From: Amycolatopsis sp. NBRC 101858
GTDB lineage: Bacteria > Actinomycetota > Actinomycetes > Mycobacteriales > Pseudonocardiaceae
Assembly: GCF_030269325.1 (NCBI RefSeq)
Contig: NZ_BSTD01000006.1
Location: 620,001-684,000, forward strand
Direction: 5' to 3'
DNA length: 64,000 nucleotides
In this document: one piece after another, positions 53,806-62,483 of the stretch
Numbering within the stretch: position 1 is the stretch's first letter
How the letters are laid out: each line of letters starts with the position of its first letter
The notes under the pieces: generated by a model
What the model saw: only the letters and a program-made list of their open reading frames with translations
The model's database searches: none
What the model was told of the DNA's origin: nothing
Made by a program: the position numbers and the translations under genes

Positions 53806-55167
53806 TCACCAGCCGACGGCCACCAGCAGCCACTGCGGGTCTCCGTGGGAGACGAACGAGGACTGGCCGGCCACGTCGTCGTACGGGAAGCCGTACGCCA
53901 GGTGGTTGATGCCGTGGTCGTGCCAGTACTTCGCGTAGTAGTTCGCCGGAGCGGCCTTGTAGTAGTTCGCCGGGTCCTGCTGCTGCGACGCCGGCAGCTG
54001 CGCCGTGTGGCGGTTCAGCGCCGCGCACATGTTCGGGTTCCCGGCCAGCGAGCCGGCGCACCCGGTGATGTTCGACGTCGGCTCGTTGACACCCACCGAC
54101 TGCGCGTAGGCGGTGAAGTAGTTCGCGTACCGGCCGCCCGTGCGGAAGTCCGGGGCGCTGCCCGGCGCCGGGATCCGGTACGGCGCGTTCACCGTCGCCA
54201 GGCCCTTGAACTCCGTCGGCACCTCGGCCTGGAACTTGGCGAAGGTGGCCGCCCGGTCCTCTTGGAAGGTCCCGTAGTCGTCACCCACCTGGACGTCGTA
54301 GCCGTCGTGCGCGTGCAGCCGCATGGCCAGCTTCAGCGCGAACGCGTCCACCCGGGTGGTGTTGCCGTTGAACACGTCCGGGCCGACGGTGAACTCGATG
54401 AAGTCGGCGTACTGGCCGTTCGGGGTGCCGAGGTAGAAGTACATCCGCCCGGCGGAGTTGGCCGGCATGTCGATGTAGGGCTGCTCGGCGATCGAGTGCG
54501 TCTGGCCGCCGAAGTTCCAGTACACCTGGCTGTCGGGGTACTTGCCGTTGGTCCGGTTGAGCACCTTCACCGTCAGCACGTTGCGCGCGGCCGGGATGCT
54601 CGCGGTGTCGCCCCAGAACGAGTCGGGCGGGACGCCGGCGCCGGGCTGCGTGGTCCCGCCGCCGGTGCCGAACACCTGGAACTCCCAGAGCGAGACGCCG
54701 TACGGGGTGGCTCGCGCGGTGGTGGCGAGGCGAACGTACCGCCCGGCTCCGGTCACGGCCAGCGTCTGCGTGCCGCCGGTCCCGGTCGTCGTCTGGTACA
54801 CAGTGGACCAAGTGGAACCGTTGTCGGACAACTGGATCTGGTAGGCCGTGGCGTAGGCCGCCTCCCAGTTCAGCACGACCCGGCTGACGGTCGCCGCGCC
54901 GCCGAGGTCGACCTGGATCCACTGTGGATCGCTGAACTGCGACGACCAGCGGGTGCCGGTGTTGCCGTCCACCGCGGCGGAAGCGGGGGTCCCGGCGTTC
55001 TCCACCGAGGACGCCGTGGCGGGCTTTCCTTGCGAGATCAGGCTGTCCGCCGCGTTCGCCGATGGTGCGGCGAAGCCGAGCACGGCGACCGCCAGCGCCG
55101 CGGCGAGCGTCGCCAAGCGGGTTCCGGGTCCGCGGCGGTGGCGCCACGGCAGGGCGTTCGAGGGCAT
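53806..55167 (-). CDS. secreted GH64 beta-1,3-glucanase with F5/8-type (discoidin) domain
   Basis: A 453-residue exported protein. After a long, Arg-rich signal peptide (possibly Tat-like, cut near ANAAD) comes an F5/8-type carbohydrate-binding domain (about 35-165: GKPATASSVENAGTPASAAVDG, WIQVDLG), then a short linker and a GH64 thaumatin-like catalytic domain. The Glu of ADFIEFTVG and the Asp of TTRVDAFALKL are 16 residues apart, equal to the Glu154/Asp170 pair I recall for the Streptomyces matensis laminaripentaose-producing enzyme. ATG 55167 has GGAGG upstream. It should cut fungal-type beta-1,3-glucan. Confidence 0.85.
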   Translation of the reverse strand: MPSNALPWRHRRGPGTRLATLAAALAVAVLGFAAPSANAADSLISQGKPATASSVENAGTPASAAVDGNTGTRWSSQFSDPQWIQVDLGGAATVSRVVLNWEAAYATAYQIQLSDNGSTWSTVYQTTTGTGGTQTLAVTGAGRYVRLATTARATPYGVSLWEFQVFGTGGGTTQPGAGVPPDSFWGDTASIPAARNVLTVKVLNRTNGKYPDSQVYWNFGGQTHSIAEQPYIDMPANSAGRMYFYLGTPNGQYADFIEFTVGPDVFNGNTTRVDAFALKLAMRLHAHDGYDVQVGDDYGTFQEDRAATFAKFQAEVPTEFKGLATVNAPYRIPAPGSAPDFRTGGRYANYFTAYAQSVGVNEPTSNITGCAGSLAGNPNMCAALNRHTAQLPASQQQDPANYYKAAPANYYAKYWHDHGINHLAYGFPYDDVAGQSSFVSHGDPQWLLVAVGW

Positions 55168-55291
55168 GGGTTCCTCCCTGGCCGGGAAAGGGACGGACCC
55201 GCCGCCGGTCAGGGGACGGCGTCGTCCGGCTCGCCCCCTGAGCGCCGGGCGGATGCCCTCGAGGGCCGGCGGGGGACGATCGGTGAAAAGG

Positions 55292-55318
55292 TTCATACCA
55301 CCGCCCCCGGCCTGTCAA
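55292..55318 (-). promoter_or_regulatory. promoter of the glucanase gene
   Basis: Read on the minus strand, TTGACA (55313-55318) and TATGAA (55292-55297) are near-consensus with 15-base spacing. CTGTCAA-N3-TTGACAG (55312-55328) makes a palindrome there. Confidence 0.55.
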
Positions 55319-55351
55319 CCCTTGACAGTTCCGGGTCGCGGAGCGATCCTC

Positions 55352-55363
55352 GGAACCGGTTCC
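55352..55363. promoter_or_regulatory. GGAACCGGTTCC palindrome, LacI-type operator
   Basis: A perfect 12-bp palindrome with a central CG, of the kind bound by LacI-family sugar repressors, 34 bases upstream of the glucanase -35. The remaining spacer up to 55507 holds no gene. Confidence 0.5.
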
Positions 55364-55489
55364 ACCTCGAATCCTCTGCGTGGCGCCGCCACCCGCCCAG
55401 GGGCCGGCTCACAGGAGTCAGCCATGGTCTGCGCACGACCGATGCACGCCCGCCGCGAGATGCCTCCCCGGCGTGTCGGCGCGGTGCCC

Positions 55490-55512
55490 CCTGAGTCCAC
55501 TGTGGACTCAGG
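55490..55512. terminator. 11-bp palindrome over the stop of the FAD enzyme gene
   Basis: CCTGAGTCCAC-T-GTGGACTCAGG is a perfect inverted repeat over the stop codon at 55508-55510. With a 1-base centre it needs to open to form a hairpin; it is also one of the TCCAC(A/T)GTGGA palindromes of this window. Confidence 0.45.
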
Positions 55513-56713
55513 ACCTGAGGTCGGCCAGCACCGCCTCGGCCGCCCGCTGACCCGACACGAGGGCACCCTGCACCGAAGGCGTGTCGCGGTGGTCTCCGCA
55601 CACGTACCGCCCGGGACCGACCCGCACCGGGCGCCGCAGCGGGGCGCCGGCCCCGAACACCGGCAGCGCCTTCGGGATCGCGTACGTCCGCAGCAGCTCC
55701 CAGTCCCGCGTGCCGGTGTCGTAGATCCGGGCCAGCCGCTGCCGCACCCGCGGCTCCAGGCCGGGCTCCGCGCGGCCGGGCACCGAAGCGGTGATCAGCG
55801 CCGACCCGGGCGGGGCGTACCCCGGCGCCACCTCGCTGAGCACCGCCGTGGTCAGCAGCAGCTCGTCGAGGCCGTCGACCAGCAGCGTCGGCGACCGCAG
55901 GGGTGACTCCCCCGCGCGGTAGTAGAAGGTCGTCACCGCGTGCCAGCCCGGCGCCTCGACCCCGGGCAGCAGCCGTGCGGCCGTGTCCCCGTCGGTCGCC
56001 ACCACGACCGCCCGCGCGGGGATGTCCTCGCCGTCGCGCGTGCGCACGCCGTGCTCGGTGACCGCGTCGACCCCGACGCCCGTGCGGACCGGCAGCCCGG
56101 CCGCGAGCTGGTGCGGCAGGGCCTGCATCCCCTCGGCCGGCAGCACGCCGCCGCCACGCAGGAGGCTGCGCCAGATCAGGTGGAACAGCCGGCCCGACGT
56201 CGCCAGGTCCCGGTCGAGGAACACGCCGGCGAGGAACGGCCGGAGCACCTCCTCGACCGTGGCCCGCGACAGCCCCCAGCGGCGCAGCTCCTCGGCGGTG
56301 CTGCGCCCGCTGTCGGCGCGGTCGGCCTTCAGCACGTCCCGGGCGGCGAGCACGGCCATCCGCGCGCCGTCGGCGGGGCGGCCCGCGACGAACCCCGCGG
56401 CGCCGCGCACCGCCGGCAGGCCGTGCCACGGGCCGGCGAGCCAGCGGCGGCCGGAGCCGGTCAGCGCGATCGTGCCGCGCGTGAACGGGCGCGGCCGCAA
56501 CGCGCCGACGTCAGCCCACCGCCGCAGCGCCGGATAAGCGGGCAGCAGCACCTGGAACCCGCGGTCGAGGCGGAACCCGTCGACGACGTCGGTGCGCACC
56601 CGGCCGCCCACGTCGTCGCCCGCCTCCAGCACGGTGACCGACACCCCGGCTCCGCACAGCCGCCGCGCCGCGCTCAGCCCCGCCAGCCCGCCACCCACGA
56701 CGACCACGTCCAT
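55508..56713 (-). CDS. FAD-dependent amine-oxidase/phytoene-desaturase-like oxidoreductase
   Basis: A 401-residue flavoprotein. The N-terminal dinucleotide motif VVVVGGGLAGLSAARRL and the following EAGDDVGGRVRT are typical of the phytoene desaturase / protoporphyrinogen oxidase / monoamine oxidase group; the C-terminal FAD motif is YVCGDHRDTPSVQGALVSG. The gene has no carotenoid or haem neighbours, so the substrate is open. ATG 56713 has GGAGGG upstream. It is divergent from the TAXI binding-protein gene, 83 bases away. Confidence 0.85.
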   Translation of the reverse strand: MDVVVVGGGLAGLSAARRLCGAGVSVTVLEAGDDVGGRVRTDVVDGFRLDRGFQVLLPAYPALRRWADVGALRPRPFTRGTIALTGSGRRWLAGPWHGLPAVRGAAGFVAGRPADGARMAVLAARDVLKADRADSGRSTAEELRRWGLSRATVEEVLRPFLAGVFLDRDLATSGRLFHLIWRSLLRGGGVLPAEGMQALPHQLAAGLPVRTGVGVDAVTEHGVRTRDGEDIPARAVVVATDGDTAARLLPGVEAPGWHAVTTFYYRAGESPLRSPTLLVDGLDELLLTTAVLSEVAPGYAPPGSALITASVPGRAEPGLEPRVRQRLARIYDTGTRDWELLRTYAIPKALPVFGAGAPLRRPVRVGPGRYVCGDHRDTPSVQGALVSGQRAAEAVLADLRS

Positions 56714-56796
56714 GCCGCTCTCCCTCCGTCTGCGGAGAGAATGCCCGGTTCGCCTGCCGCCAACCACCGGGCCGCCGGATCTGGCACGATCGGGCG

Positions 56797-57723
56797 GTGG
56801 CCAGGACGCGGCGGGGGCGAGCGCTCGCGATGGCGGCCGCCCTGCTGCTGGTGCTGGCCTCCTGCAGCGCCGGCTTCGGCGACCTCAAGCTGCGGATCGC
56901 CGCGGGCAACCCGGGCGGGGTCTACGACAAGCTCGCCCAGACCCTCGCCACGGCGTGGGCCGGCGGCCTGGACATCGAGCGCCCCACCGTGCTGCAGACC
57001 CAAGGCTCCCCCGACAACCTCGACAAGGTGCTCGCCGGGAAGGCCGACGTCGCGTTCGTCGCCGCGGACGTCGCCGCCGACCGGTACAAGCAGGACCCGC
57101 GGCTGGCCACCCTCGCCCGGATCCACGACGACTACCTGCACATCGTCGTGCGCACCGACTCCGACATCCGGACGGTCGAGCAGCTGCGGGGCCACAAGAT
57201 CGCGATCGGCTCGCCGTCCTCGGGCGTCGAGTACATCGCCACCCGGCTGCTGGAGGCGACCGGGCTCACCGGGTCGGTGACCACCAGCGCCCGTGGGCTC
57301 GACGACTCGATCAACGCGCTGCTGAACGGCGACATCGACGCGTTCTTCTGGTCCGGCGGCCTGCCGACGCCGAGCCTGGTCAAGTACAACGACAAGCAGT
57401 CCCTGCGCCTGCTCGACATCGCCGACGTGATGCCGAAGATGCAGGAGGTCAACCAGGTCTACGGCACCGCGTCCATCCCCGCGACCACCTACAACCAGCA
57501 GGGCCCGGTGACGACGCTGCTGGTGCCGAACTTCCTCGTCGTCCCGAAGTCGATGAGCGACGACGTCGCCGAGGCGCTGGTCCGGGGGCTGTTCGACGCC
57601 CGCCAGCAGCTTGCGATGGCCAATCCGGCAGCGCTGTCGATCGACGTCCACCCGGGCATCGAGACCCAGCCGATCCCCCTGCACCCCGGCGCGCTGCGTT
57701 ATTACCGCGCGAAGAAGACCTAG
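56797..57723 (+). CDS. TAXI-family solute-binding lipoprotein
   Basis: A 308-residue lipoprotein with lipobox LASC near residue 23. RIAAGNPGGVYDKLAQTLA is the N-terminal signature of TRAP-associated extracytoplasmic immunogenic (TAXI) proteins, relatives of which bind glutamate or other carboxylates. TAXI proteins normally feed a DctM-like fused permease; none is encoded nearby. The gene instead converges with, and overlaps by four bases, a sensor kinase gene, so the protein may feed a signal and not a transporter. Confidence 0.88.
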   Translation: MARTRRGRALAMAAALLLVLASCSAGFGDLKLRIAAGNPGGVYDKLAQTLATAWAGGLDIERPTVLQTQGSPDNLDKVLAGKADVAFVAADVAADRYKQDPRLATLARIHDDYLHIVVRTDSDIRTVEQLRGHKIAIGSPSSGVEYIATRLLEATGLTGSVTTSARGLDDSINALLNGDIDAFFWSGGLPTPSLVKYNDKQSLRLLDIADVMPKMQEVNQVYGTASIPATTYNQQGPVTTLLVPNFLVVPKSMSDDVAEALVRGLFDARQQLAMANPAALSIDVHPGIETQPIPLHPGALRYYRAKKT

Positions 57724-59117
57724 GCCGCCGGGAACGTCATCGCGATCCGCAGGCCGCCGCCTTCGGGCAGGTCCAGCGCCAGTTCGCCGTCGGAGTGCGC
57801 GGTCAGCTCGCTGACGATCGCCAGGCCCAGCCCCGACCCCGGCACGTTCTGGTGCGCCGGGCTGCGCCAGAACCGGTCCAGCGCGCGGTCGAGCTCGTCG
57901 GGCGGCAGCCCCGGCCCGTGGTCGCGCACCGACAGGCGGACCCGGTCGCCGTCGCGCTCGACCGCGACCCGGATCTCGGTGCCCGCCGCGGTGAACTTCA
58001 GCGCGTTGTCGAGCAGCGCGTCCAGGATCGTCTCGGCGCCGCGCGGCGGCACGCGGACCCGGGCACCGTCACCCGAAGTGTCGACGACCAGCCGCACGTC
58101 CCGCGCTTCGCCGACCACCGACCAGTCGGCGACCCGCTCGGCGACGACCTCGTCCAGCACCACCGGGTCCAGCTCCCCGCCGGACGCCTCGGCGCGGGCC
58201 ATCGAGAGCAGCCCGTCCAGGATCTGGTGCAGCCGCCCGGCGTCGACGCGCGCGGCTTCGAGGTCGGCGGCGGCCGGCTCGTCGTCGACGTGGCCGTCGA
58301 GGTTCCCGAGCCGGATCTTCAACGCGGTCAGCGGGTTGCGCAGCTGGTGCGAGGCGTCCGCGACGAACGCGCGCTGCGCGGCCAGCGCGCCCGACACGCT
58401 CTCGGCCATCCGGTCGAAGGAGCGGCCGAGCTGCCGCAGCTCCGGCGGGCCGCCGCCCTCCCCCACCGGCTCGGCCTCGCGCCCGCTGACCACCGAGGCC
58501 ACCAGCGCGCCGGTCGCGTCGTCGAGCCGCTTCACCGGCTTGAGGATCCACCGGACCACCGGGATCGCCACGCCCAGCGCGACCACGAAGGCGAGGATCC
58601 CGCCCGCGGCCAGCAGCAGCCACCACCACAGCACGGCGGCGCGCTCGGAATCGGTGGCCGACACGGTGAGCACCGCCCCGCGCACCTCCCCGTCGGCGAG
58701 CACCGGCTCGGCGAGCACCAGCGGCGTCGAGTCCCACGGCATCAGCACGCCGGACGGCTGCGACCGGCGGCCGGCCAGCGCCTCGTGGACGGGGTCGCTG
58801 ATCCGCTCGTCCTGCAGGTCGATCCGCGCGGCGTCCGGGCCGAGCGAGGTGACGACCGGCTTGCCGTCCTGGTCGACGACCACCACCCGGACGCCGTACA
58901 CCTCGGTGTAGCGGCGCACGTCGGGCTCGATCAGGTACGGCTTGTTGTCCAGCAGCGGACGCTGCGCCAGCGACGCGAACCGGGCGGTGTCGGTCAGCCG
59001 GTCGAGGAACAGGTCCTGCTGCGCGCCGGCGGCGATCGAGATCGCCAGCGGGATGCCCAGGCCGAACACCAGCAGCGCGACCAGGGTCAGCACGATGCCC
59101 TGCAGCCGGACGCGCAC
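57720..59117 (-). CDS. sensor histidine kinase, EnvZ/PhoR-like with extracytoplasmic domain
   Basis: A 465-residue kinase with two transmembrane helices (about 8-30 and 165-190), an outside PDC/sCache-like domain (DVRRYTEVYGVRVVVVDQDGKPVVTS), a HAMP linker, the H-box VADASHQLRNPLTALK, and an HATPase domain (LDNALKFTAAG; DHGPGLPPDE; GSGLGLAIV). Outside domains like this are close to those of citrate/carboxylate sensors. It follows its response regulator by four bases and converges with a TAXI binding protein gene. Confidence 0.93.
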   Translation of the reverse strand: MRVRLQGIVLTLVALLVFGLGIPLAISIAAGAQQDLFLDRLTDTARFASLAQRPLLDNKPYLIEPDVRRYTEVYGVRVVVVDQDGKPVVTSLGPDAARIDLQDERISDPVHEALAGRRSQPSGVLMPWDSTPLVLAEPVLADGEVRGAVLTVSATDSERAAVLWWWLLLAAGGILAFVVALGVAIPVVRWILKPVKRLDDATGALVASVVSGREAEPVGEGGGPPELRQLGRSFDRMAESVSGALAAQRAFVADASHQLRNPLTALKIRLGNLDGHVDDEPAAADLEAARVDAGRLHQILDGLLSMARAEASGGELDPVVLDEVVAERVADWSVVGEARDVRLVVDTSGDGARVRVPPRGAETILDALLDNALKFTAAGTEIRVAVERDGDRVRLSVRDHGPGLPPDELDRALDRFWRSPAHQNVPGSGLGLAIVSELTAHSDGELALDLPEGGGLRIAMTFPAA

Positions 59118-59121
59118 GCCG

Positions 59122-59811
59122 TCAGCTCCGGGCGGTCTGGCCGCCGAGCCGGTAGCCGACCCCGCGCACCGTCTCGATCAGCGCGGGGCGGCCCAGCTTC
59201 GTCCGCAGCGTCGCGACGTGGACGTCGAGCGACCGGCTCTCCGCGGGACCCCGGTGCCCCCACACCTCGGTGAGCACGTGCTCGCGCGAGCACACCGCGC
59301 CGCGCGCGCCCGCGACGAGGGCGAGCACCTGGAACTCCTTGCGGGACAACGCGATCGCGGTCCCGTCGACCAGCACCTCGTGCCGGGCCAGGTCGACGCT
59401 GACGTCCCCGACCGTGATGACGACCGGCTCGGCGACGGCGTGTTCCGGCCGCCGACGGCGCACCGCCTCGACGCGGGCGAGCAGCTCCTCGACGTCGTAG
59501 GGCTTGACCAGGTAGTCGTCGGCACCCGCGCGCAGGCCCCGGATCCGGTCGTCGACCTCGCCGCGGGCCGACACCACGATGATCGCGACGTCGCTGACCG
59601 CCCGGATCTGGGTGCACAGGGTCACGCCGTCGATGTCCGGCAGGCCGAGGTCGAGGAGGATGACGTCGACCTCGTGGACGCGCTCGAGGACGCCGGCGCC
59701 GGTGGCGAGCCGGGCGATCGCCAGGCCGCGGCGGGCCAGCGCCGGGATGAGCGCACCCGCGACCCGGTCGTCGTCCTCCACCAGCAGCACCCGCACCCGT
59801 CCGCCTCCCAT
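59122..59811 (-). CDS. response regulator, OmpR/PhoB family
   Basis: A 229-residue regulator: receiver domain with acidic pocket VEDDDR and phospho-acceptor Asp in ILLDLGLPD, Lys in YLVKPYD, then a winged-helix output domain (LSRKEFQVLALVAG; SRSLDVHVATLRTKLG; VRGVGYRLG). It is the partner of the kinase encoded directly downstream. ATG 59811 (MGGGRVRVLLVEDD) was chosen; an upstream in-frame extension to 59871 lacks similarity. Its target may be the TAXI gene or the adjacent gluABCD operon, which starts 247 bases away in the opposite direction. Confidence 0.92.
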   Translation of the reverse strand: MGGGRVRVLLVEDDDRVAGALIPALARRGLAIARLATGAGVLERVHEVDVILLDLGLPDIDGVTLCTQIRAVSDVAIIVVSARGEVDDRIRGLRAGADDYLVKPYDVEELLARVEAVRRRRPEHAVAEPVVITVGDVSVDLARHEVLVDGTAIALSRKEFQVLALVAGARGAVCSREHVLTEVWGHRGPAESRSLDVHVATLRTKLGRPALIETVRGVGYRLGGQTARS

Positions 59812-59979
59812 GGTGACCTGCTCCACCGGCCGGTAGCGCCGAACTCTAGGACCTCGCGGCATCGCGCGCACGAGCCACCCGGACGGTCACGCTGGGTGAC
59901 CAGGGGGCTACAGTACCCCTGATCACCCCAAAATGGACATCGATACGCAGTTGAAACCCTAAGTATTGCTCAAGCCGCC

Positions 59980-60007
59980 TTGCGAGCCGGTAAAGCAACG
60001 GTAGGTT
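59980..60007 (+). promoter_or_regulatory. promoter of gluABCD
   Basis: TTGCGA (59980-59985) and TAGGTT (60002-60007) with 16-base spacing, 50 bases before the gluA ATG. Confidence 0.55.
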
Positions 60008-60057
60008 CTCGCCATCGCGGGTGACCCACGCCGCATTCGAACGACCCTGGAGGCCAG

Positions 60058-60810
60058 ATGACCGCGGAGGTGGCGGCGCCGATGATCAAGGCGTCCGCCG
60101 TGAACAAGTACTTCGGCGACCTGCACGTGCTCAGGGAGATCACGCTCGAGGTACCTCGCGGCCAGGTCGTGGTGGTGCTGGGCCCGTCGGGGTCGGGCAA
60201 GTCGACCCTGTGCCGGGCGATCAACCGGCTCGAGCCGATCAACTCGGGCGAGATCGCCGTCGACGGCGTCCCGCTGCCCGCGGAGGGCAAGGCACTGGCG
60301 GCGTTGCGCGCCGACGTCGGCATGGTGTTCCAGTCGTTCAACCTCTTCGCGCACAAGACGATCGTCGAGAACGTCATGCTGGCGCCGACGAAGGTCCGCA
60401 AGGCCTCGAAGGACGAAGCGCGCAAGACGGCGATGGAGCTGCTGGAGCGCGTCGGCATCGCCAACCAGGCCGACAAGTACCCGGCGCAGCTTTCGGGTGG
60501 CCAGCAGCAGCGCGTCGCGATCGCGCGGGCGCTGGCGATGCGGCCCAAGGTCATGCTGTTCGACGAGCCGACCTCGGCGCTGGACCCGGAGATGGTCCAG
60601 GAGGTCCTCGACGTCATGACCGGCCTGGCCAAGGACGGCATGACGATGCTGGTCGTCACGCACGAGATGGGCTTCGCCCGCCGGGCAGCCGATCGGGTGA
60701 TCTTCATGGCCGACGGCGAGATCGTCGAGGACACGACGCCGGAAGAGTTCTTCACCGCGCCGAAGAGCGAGCGCGCGAAGGACTTCCTCGGCAAGATCCT
60801 CACCCACTAG
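60058..60810 (+). CDS. gluA: glutamate ABC transporter, ATP-binding protein
   Basis: A 250-residue ATPase of the polar amino acid type. Walker A is GPSGSGKST, the Q-loop FQSFNLFAHKTIVENV, the signature LSGGQQQR, Walker B MLFDEP and the H-loop THEMG. It powers the GluBCD importer for glutamate (and possibly glutamine or aspartate). ATG 60058 has GGAGG seven bases upstream. It heads the four-gene operon. Confidence 0.95.
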   Translation: MTAEVAAPMIKASAVNKYFGDLHVLREITLEVPRGQVVVVLGPSGSGKSTLCRAINRLEPINSGEIAVDGVPLPAEGKALAALRADVGMVFQSFNLFAHKTIVENVMLAPTKVRKASKDEARKTAMELLERVGIANQADKYPAQLSGGQQQRVAIARALAMRPKVMLFDEPTSALDPEMVQEVLDVMTGLAKDGMTMLVVTHEMGFARRAADRVIFMADGEIVEDTTPEEFFTAPKSERAKDFLGKILTH

Positions 60811-60862
60811 CACTTTCCCCGGCCCCGAGGCCGGACGAGATTCGGAAGGAACCTGAGAGACG

Positions 60863-61720
60863 ATGCGGTTGAACCGAGTTCTGCAGGTCGGCGCGGTCGT
60901 GATGGCCGCCGGGCTGGCCCTGACGGCCTGCGGCGGCGGCTCCGGCAGCGGCAGCGGCGCGAGCGGCGACAAGAACCTGGTCCAGCGGGCCAAGGACAAC
61001 AAGAAGCTGGTCATCGGCATCAAGTTCGACCAGCCGGGCCTCGGCCTGAAGAAGCCGGACGGCACCTACGCCGGCTTCGACGTCGACGTCGCGAAGTACA
61101 TCGCGAAGCAGCTCGGCGTCGAAGAGTCGGGGATCACCTGGAAGGAAGCGCAGTCGGCGCAGCGCGAGGACCTGATCAAGAAGGGTGAGGTCGACTTCAT
61201 CGTCGCCACCTACTCGATCACCGACAAGCGCAAGAACGACGTCTCCTTCGGTGGCCCCTACTTCATCGCGCACCAGGACCTGCTCGTGCGGTCGGACAAC
61301 ACCGACATCACCGGTCCCGAGTCGCTGACCGGCAACAAGAAGCTCTGCTCGGTCAAGGGCTCGACCCCGGCGCAGAACGTGAAGACGAAGTACGCCAAGG
61401 AGGTGCAGCTGCAGGAGGTGGGCAAGTACACCGACTGCGTGACCGCGCTCCTGAACGGCACCGTCGACGCGATGACCACCGACGACGTCATCCTCGCCGG
61501 CTACGCGGCGCAGCAGCCCGGCAAGCTGAAGCTGGTCGGCAAGGGCTTCACCGACGAGAACTACGGCGTCGGCCTGAAGAAGGACGACGCCGACGGCAAG
61601 GCCGCGATCAACAAGGCCATCCAGGCGATGGAGCAGGACGGTTCCTGGCAGAAGTCGCTGGAGACCAACGTCGGCCCGTCGGGCTACAAGATCCCGGCCG
61701 TGCCGGCGATCGCTCCCTGA
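60863..61720 (+). CDS. gluB: glutamate ABC transporter, substrate-binding lipoprotein
   Basis: A 285-residue lipoprotein; the lipobox LTAC (residue 24 region) follows a standard signal sequence, then a Gly/Ser linker. The family 3 binding-protein fold begins KKLVIGIKFDQPGLGLKKPDG and includes YAGFDVDVAKYIAKQLG and FIVATYSITDKRK. Cysteines at KKLCSVKG and YTDCVTAL may form a disulfide. It captures glutamate outside the membrane for GluCD. A strong intercistronic hairpin follows, probably raising its yield over the permeases. Confidence 0.93.
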   Translation: MRLNRVLQVGAVVMAAGLALTACGGGSGSGSGASGDKNLVQRAKDNKKLVIGIKFDQPGLGLKKPDGTYAGFDVDVAKYIAKQLGVEESGITWKEAQSAQREDLIKKGEVDFIVATYSITDKRKNDVSFGGPYFIAHQDLLVRSDNTDITGPESLTGNKKLCSVKGSTPAQNVKTKYAKEVQLQEVGKYTDCVTALLNGTVDAMTTDDVILAGYAAQQPGKLKLVGKGFTDENYGVGLKKDDADGKAAINKAIQAMEQDGSWQKSLETNVGPSGYKIPAVPAIAP

Positions 61721-61737
61721 TATCCGGTTCTGAAGTC

Positions 61738-61769
61738 GAACGGTGCGCCGTGCAAGCGGCGCACCGTTC
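61738..61769 (+). terminator. intercistronic hairpin gluB-gluC
   Basis: Perfect 12-bp arms (61738-61749 with 61758-61769) and an 8-base loop, 17 bases after the gluB stop. It may end part of the transcripts or protect the gluAB mRNA, giving more binding protein than permease. Confidence 0.7.
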
Positions 61770-61796
61770 CCGTTCCGAGGCCAGGTTGGACAACCC

Positions 61797-62483
61797 GTGT
61801 TCGATTTCCTCAGCAATCCTGACTACGACCTCGTCGGCGCGTTCTGGAAGACCATCCAGCTGACGTTCTTCTCGGCGATCGGCTCGCTCATCTGGGGCAC
61901 CGTCCTCGTCGGGATGCGCGTCAGCCCGGTCCCCATCATGCGCGGGTTCGCGACGGTCTACGTCAACATCTTCCGGAACACCCCCTTGACCGTGATCATC
62001 GTCTTCACGTCCTTGGGGCTCTCCTCGACCCTCGGCATCAACCTGGCCAACCCCGACTCGCCGACGTCGCTGGACGACAACGCGTTCCGGCTGGCGATCC
62101 TCGGGTTCATCGTCTACACGTCGACCTTCGTCTGCGAATCGCTGCGCTCGGGCATCAACACGGTGCCCGTCGGCCAGGCGGAGGCCGCCCGCGCGCTGGG
62201 CCTCAACTTCCTGCAGGTGCTGCGCCTGATCGTGCTGCCCCAGGCGTTCCGCTCGGTGATCGCGCCGCTGGCGAACGTCCTGATCGCGCTGCTGAAGAAC
62301 ACCACGGTCGCCTCGGTGATCAGCGTGGCCGAAGCCGCCGCCCTGATGTCCGCGATGGTCGAGAACGAGTCGGACTCGCTGTTCCTGGTCTTCCTCGTCT
62401 TCGCCGCGGTGTTCGTCGCGATCGTCCTGCCACTCGGCCTGCTGCTCGGCTGGGTCGCCAAGAAAGCCGAGGTCAAGCGATGA
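61797..62483 (+). CDS. gluC: glutamate ABC transporter, permease
   Basis: A 228-residue permease with five transmembrane helices and the EAA loop GQAEAARALGLNFLQVLRLIVLPQAFR in pieces. GTG 61797 (VFDFLSNPDYDLVGAFWKT) was chosen because family similarity begins there; an in-frame upstream stretch overlaps the hairpin. Its last bases overlap gluD (ATGA). Confidence 0.93.
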   Translation: MFDFLSNPDYDLVGAFWKTIQLTFFSAIGSLIWGTVLVGMRVSPVPIMRGFATVYVNIFRNTPLTVIIVFTSLGLSSTLGINLANPDSPTSLDDNAFRLAILGFIVYTSTFVCESLRSGINTVPVGQAEAARALGLNFLQVLRLIVLPQAFRSVIAPLANVLIALLKNTTVASVISVAEAAALMSAMVENESDSLFLVFLVFAAVFVAIVLPLGLLLGWVAKKAEVKR

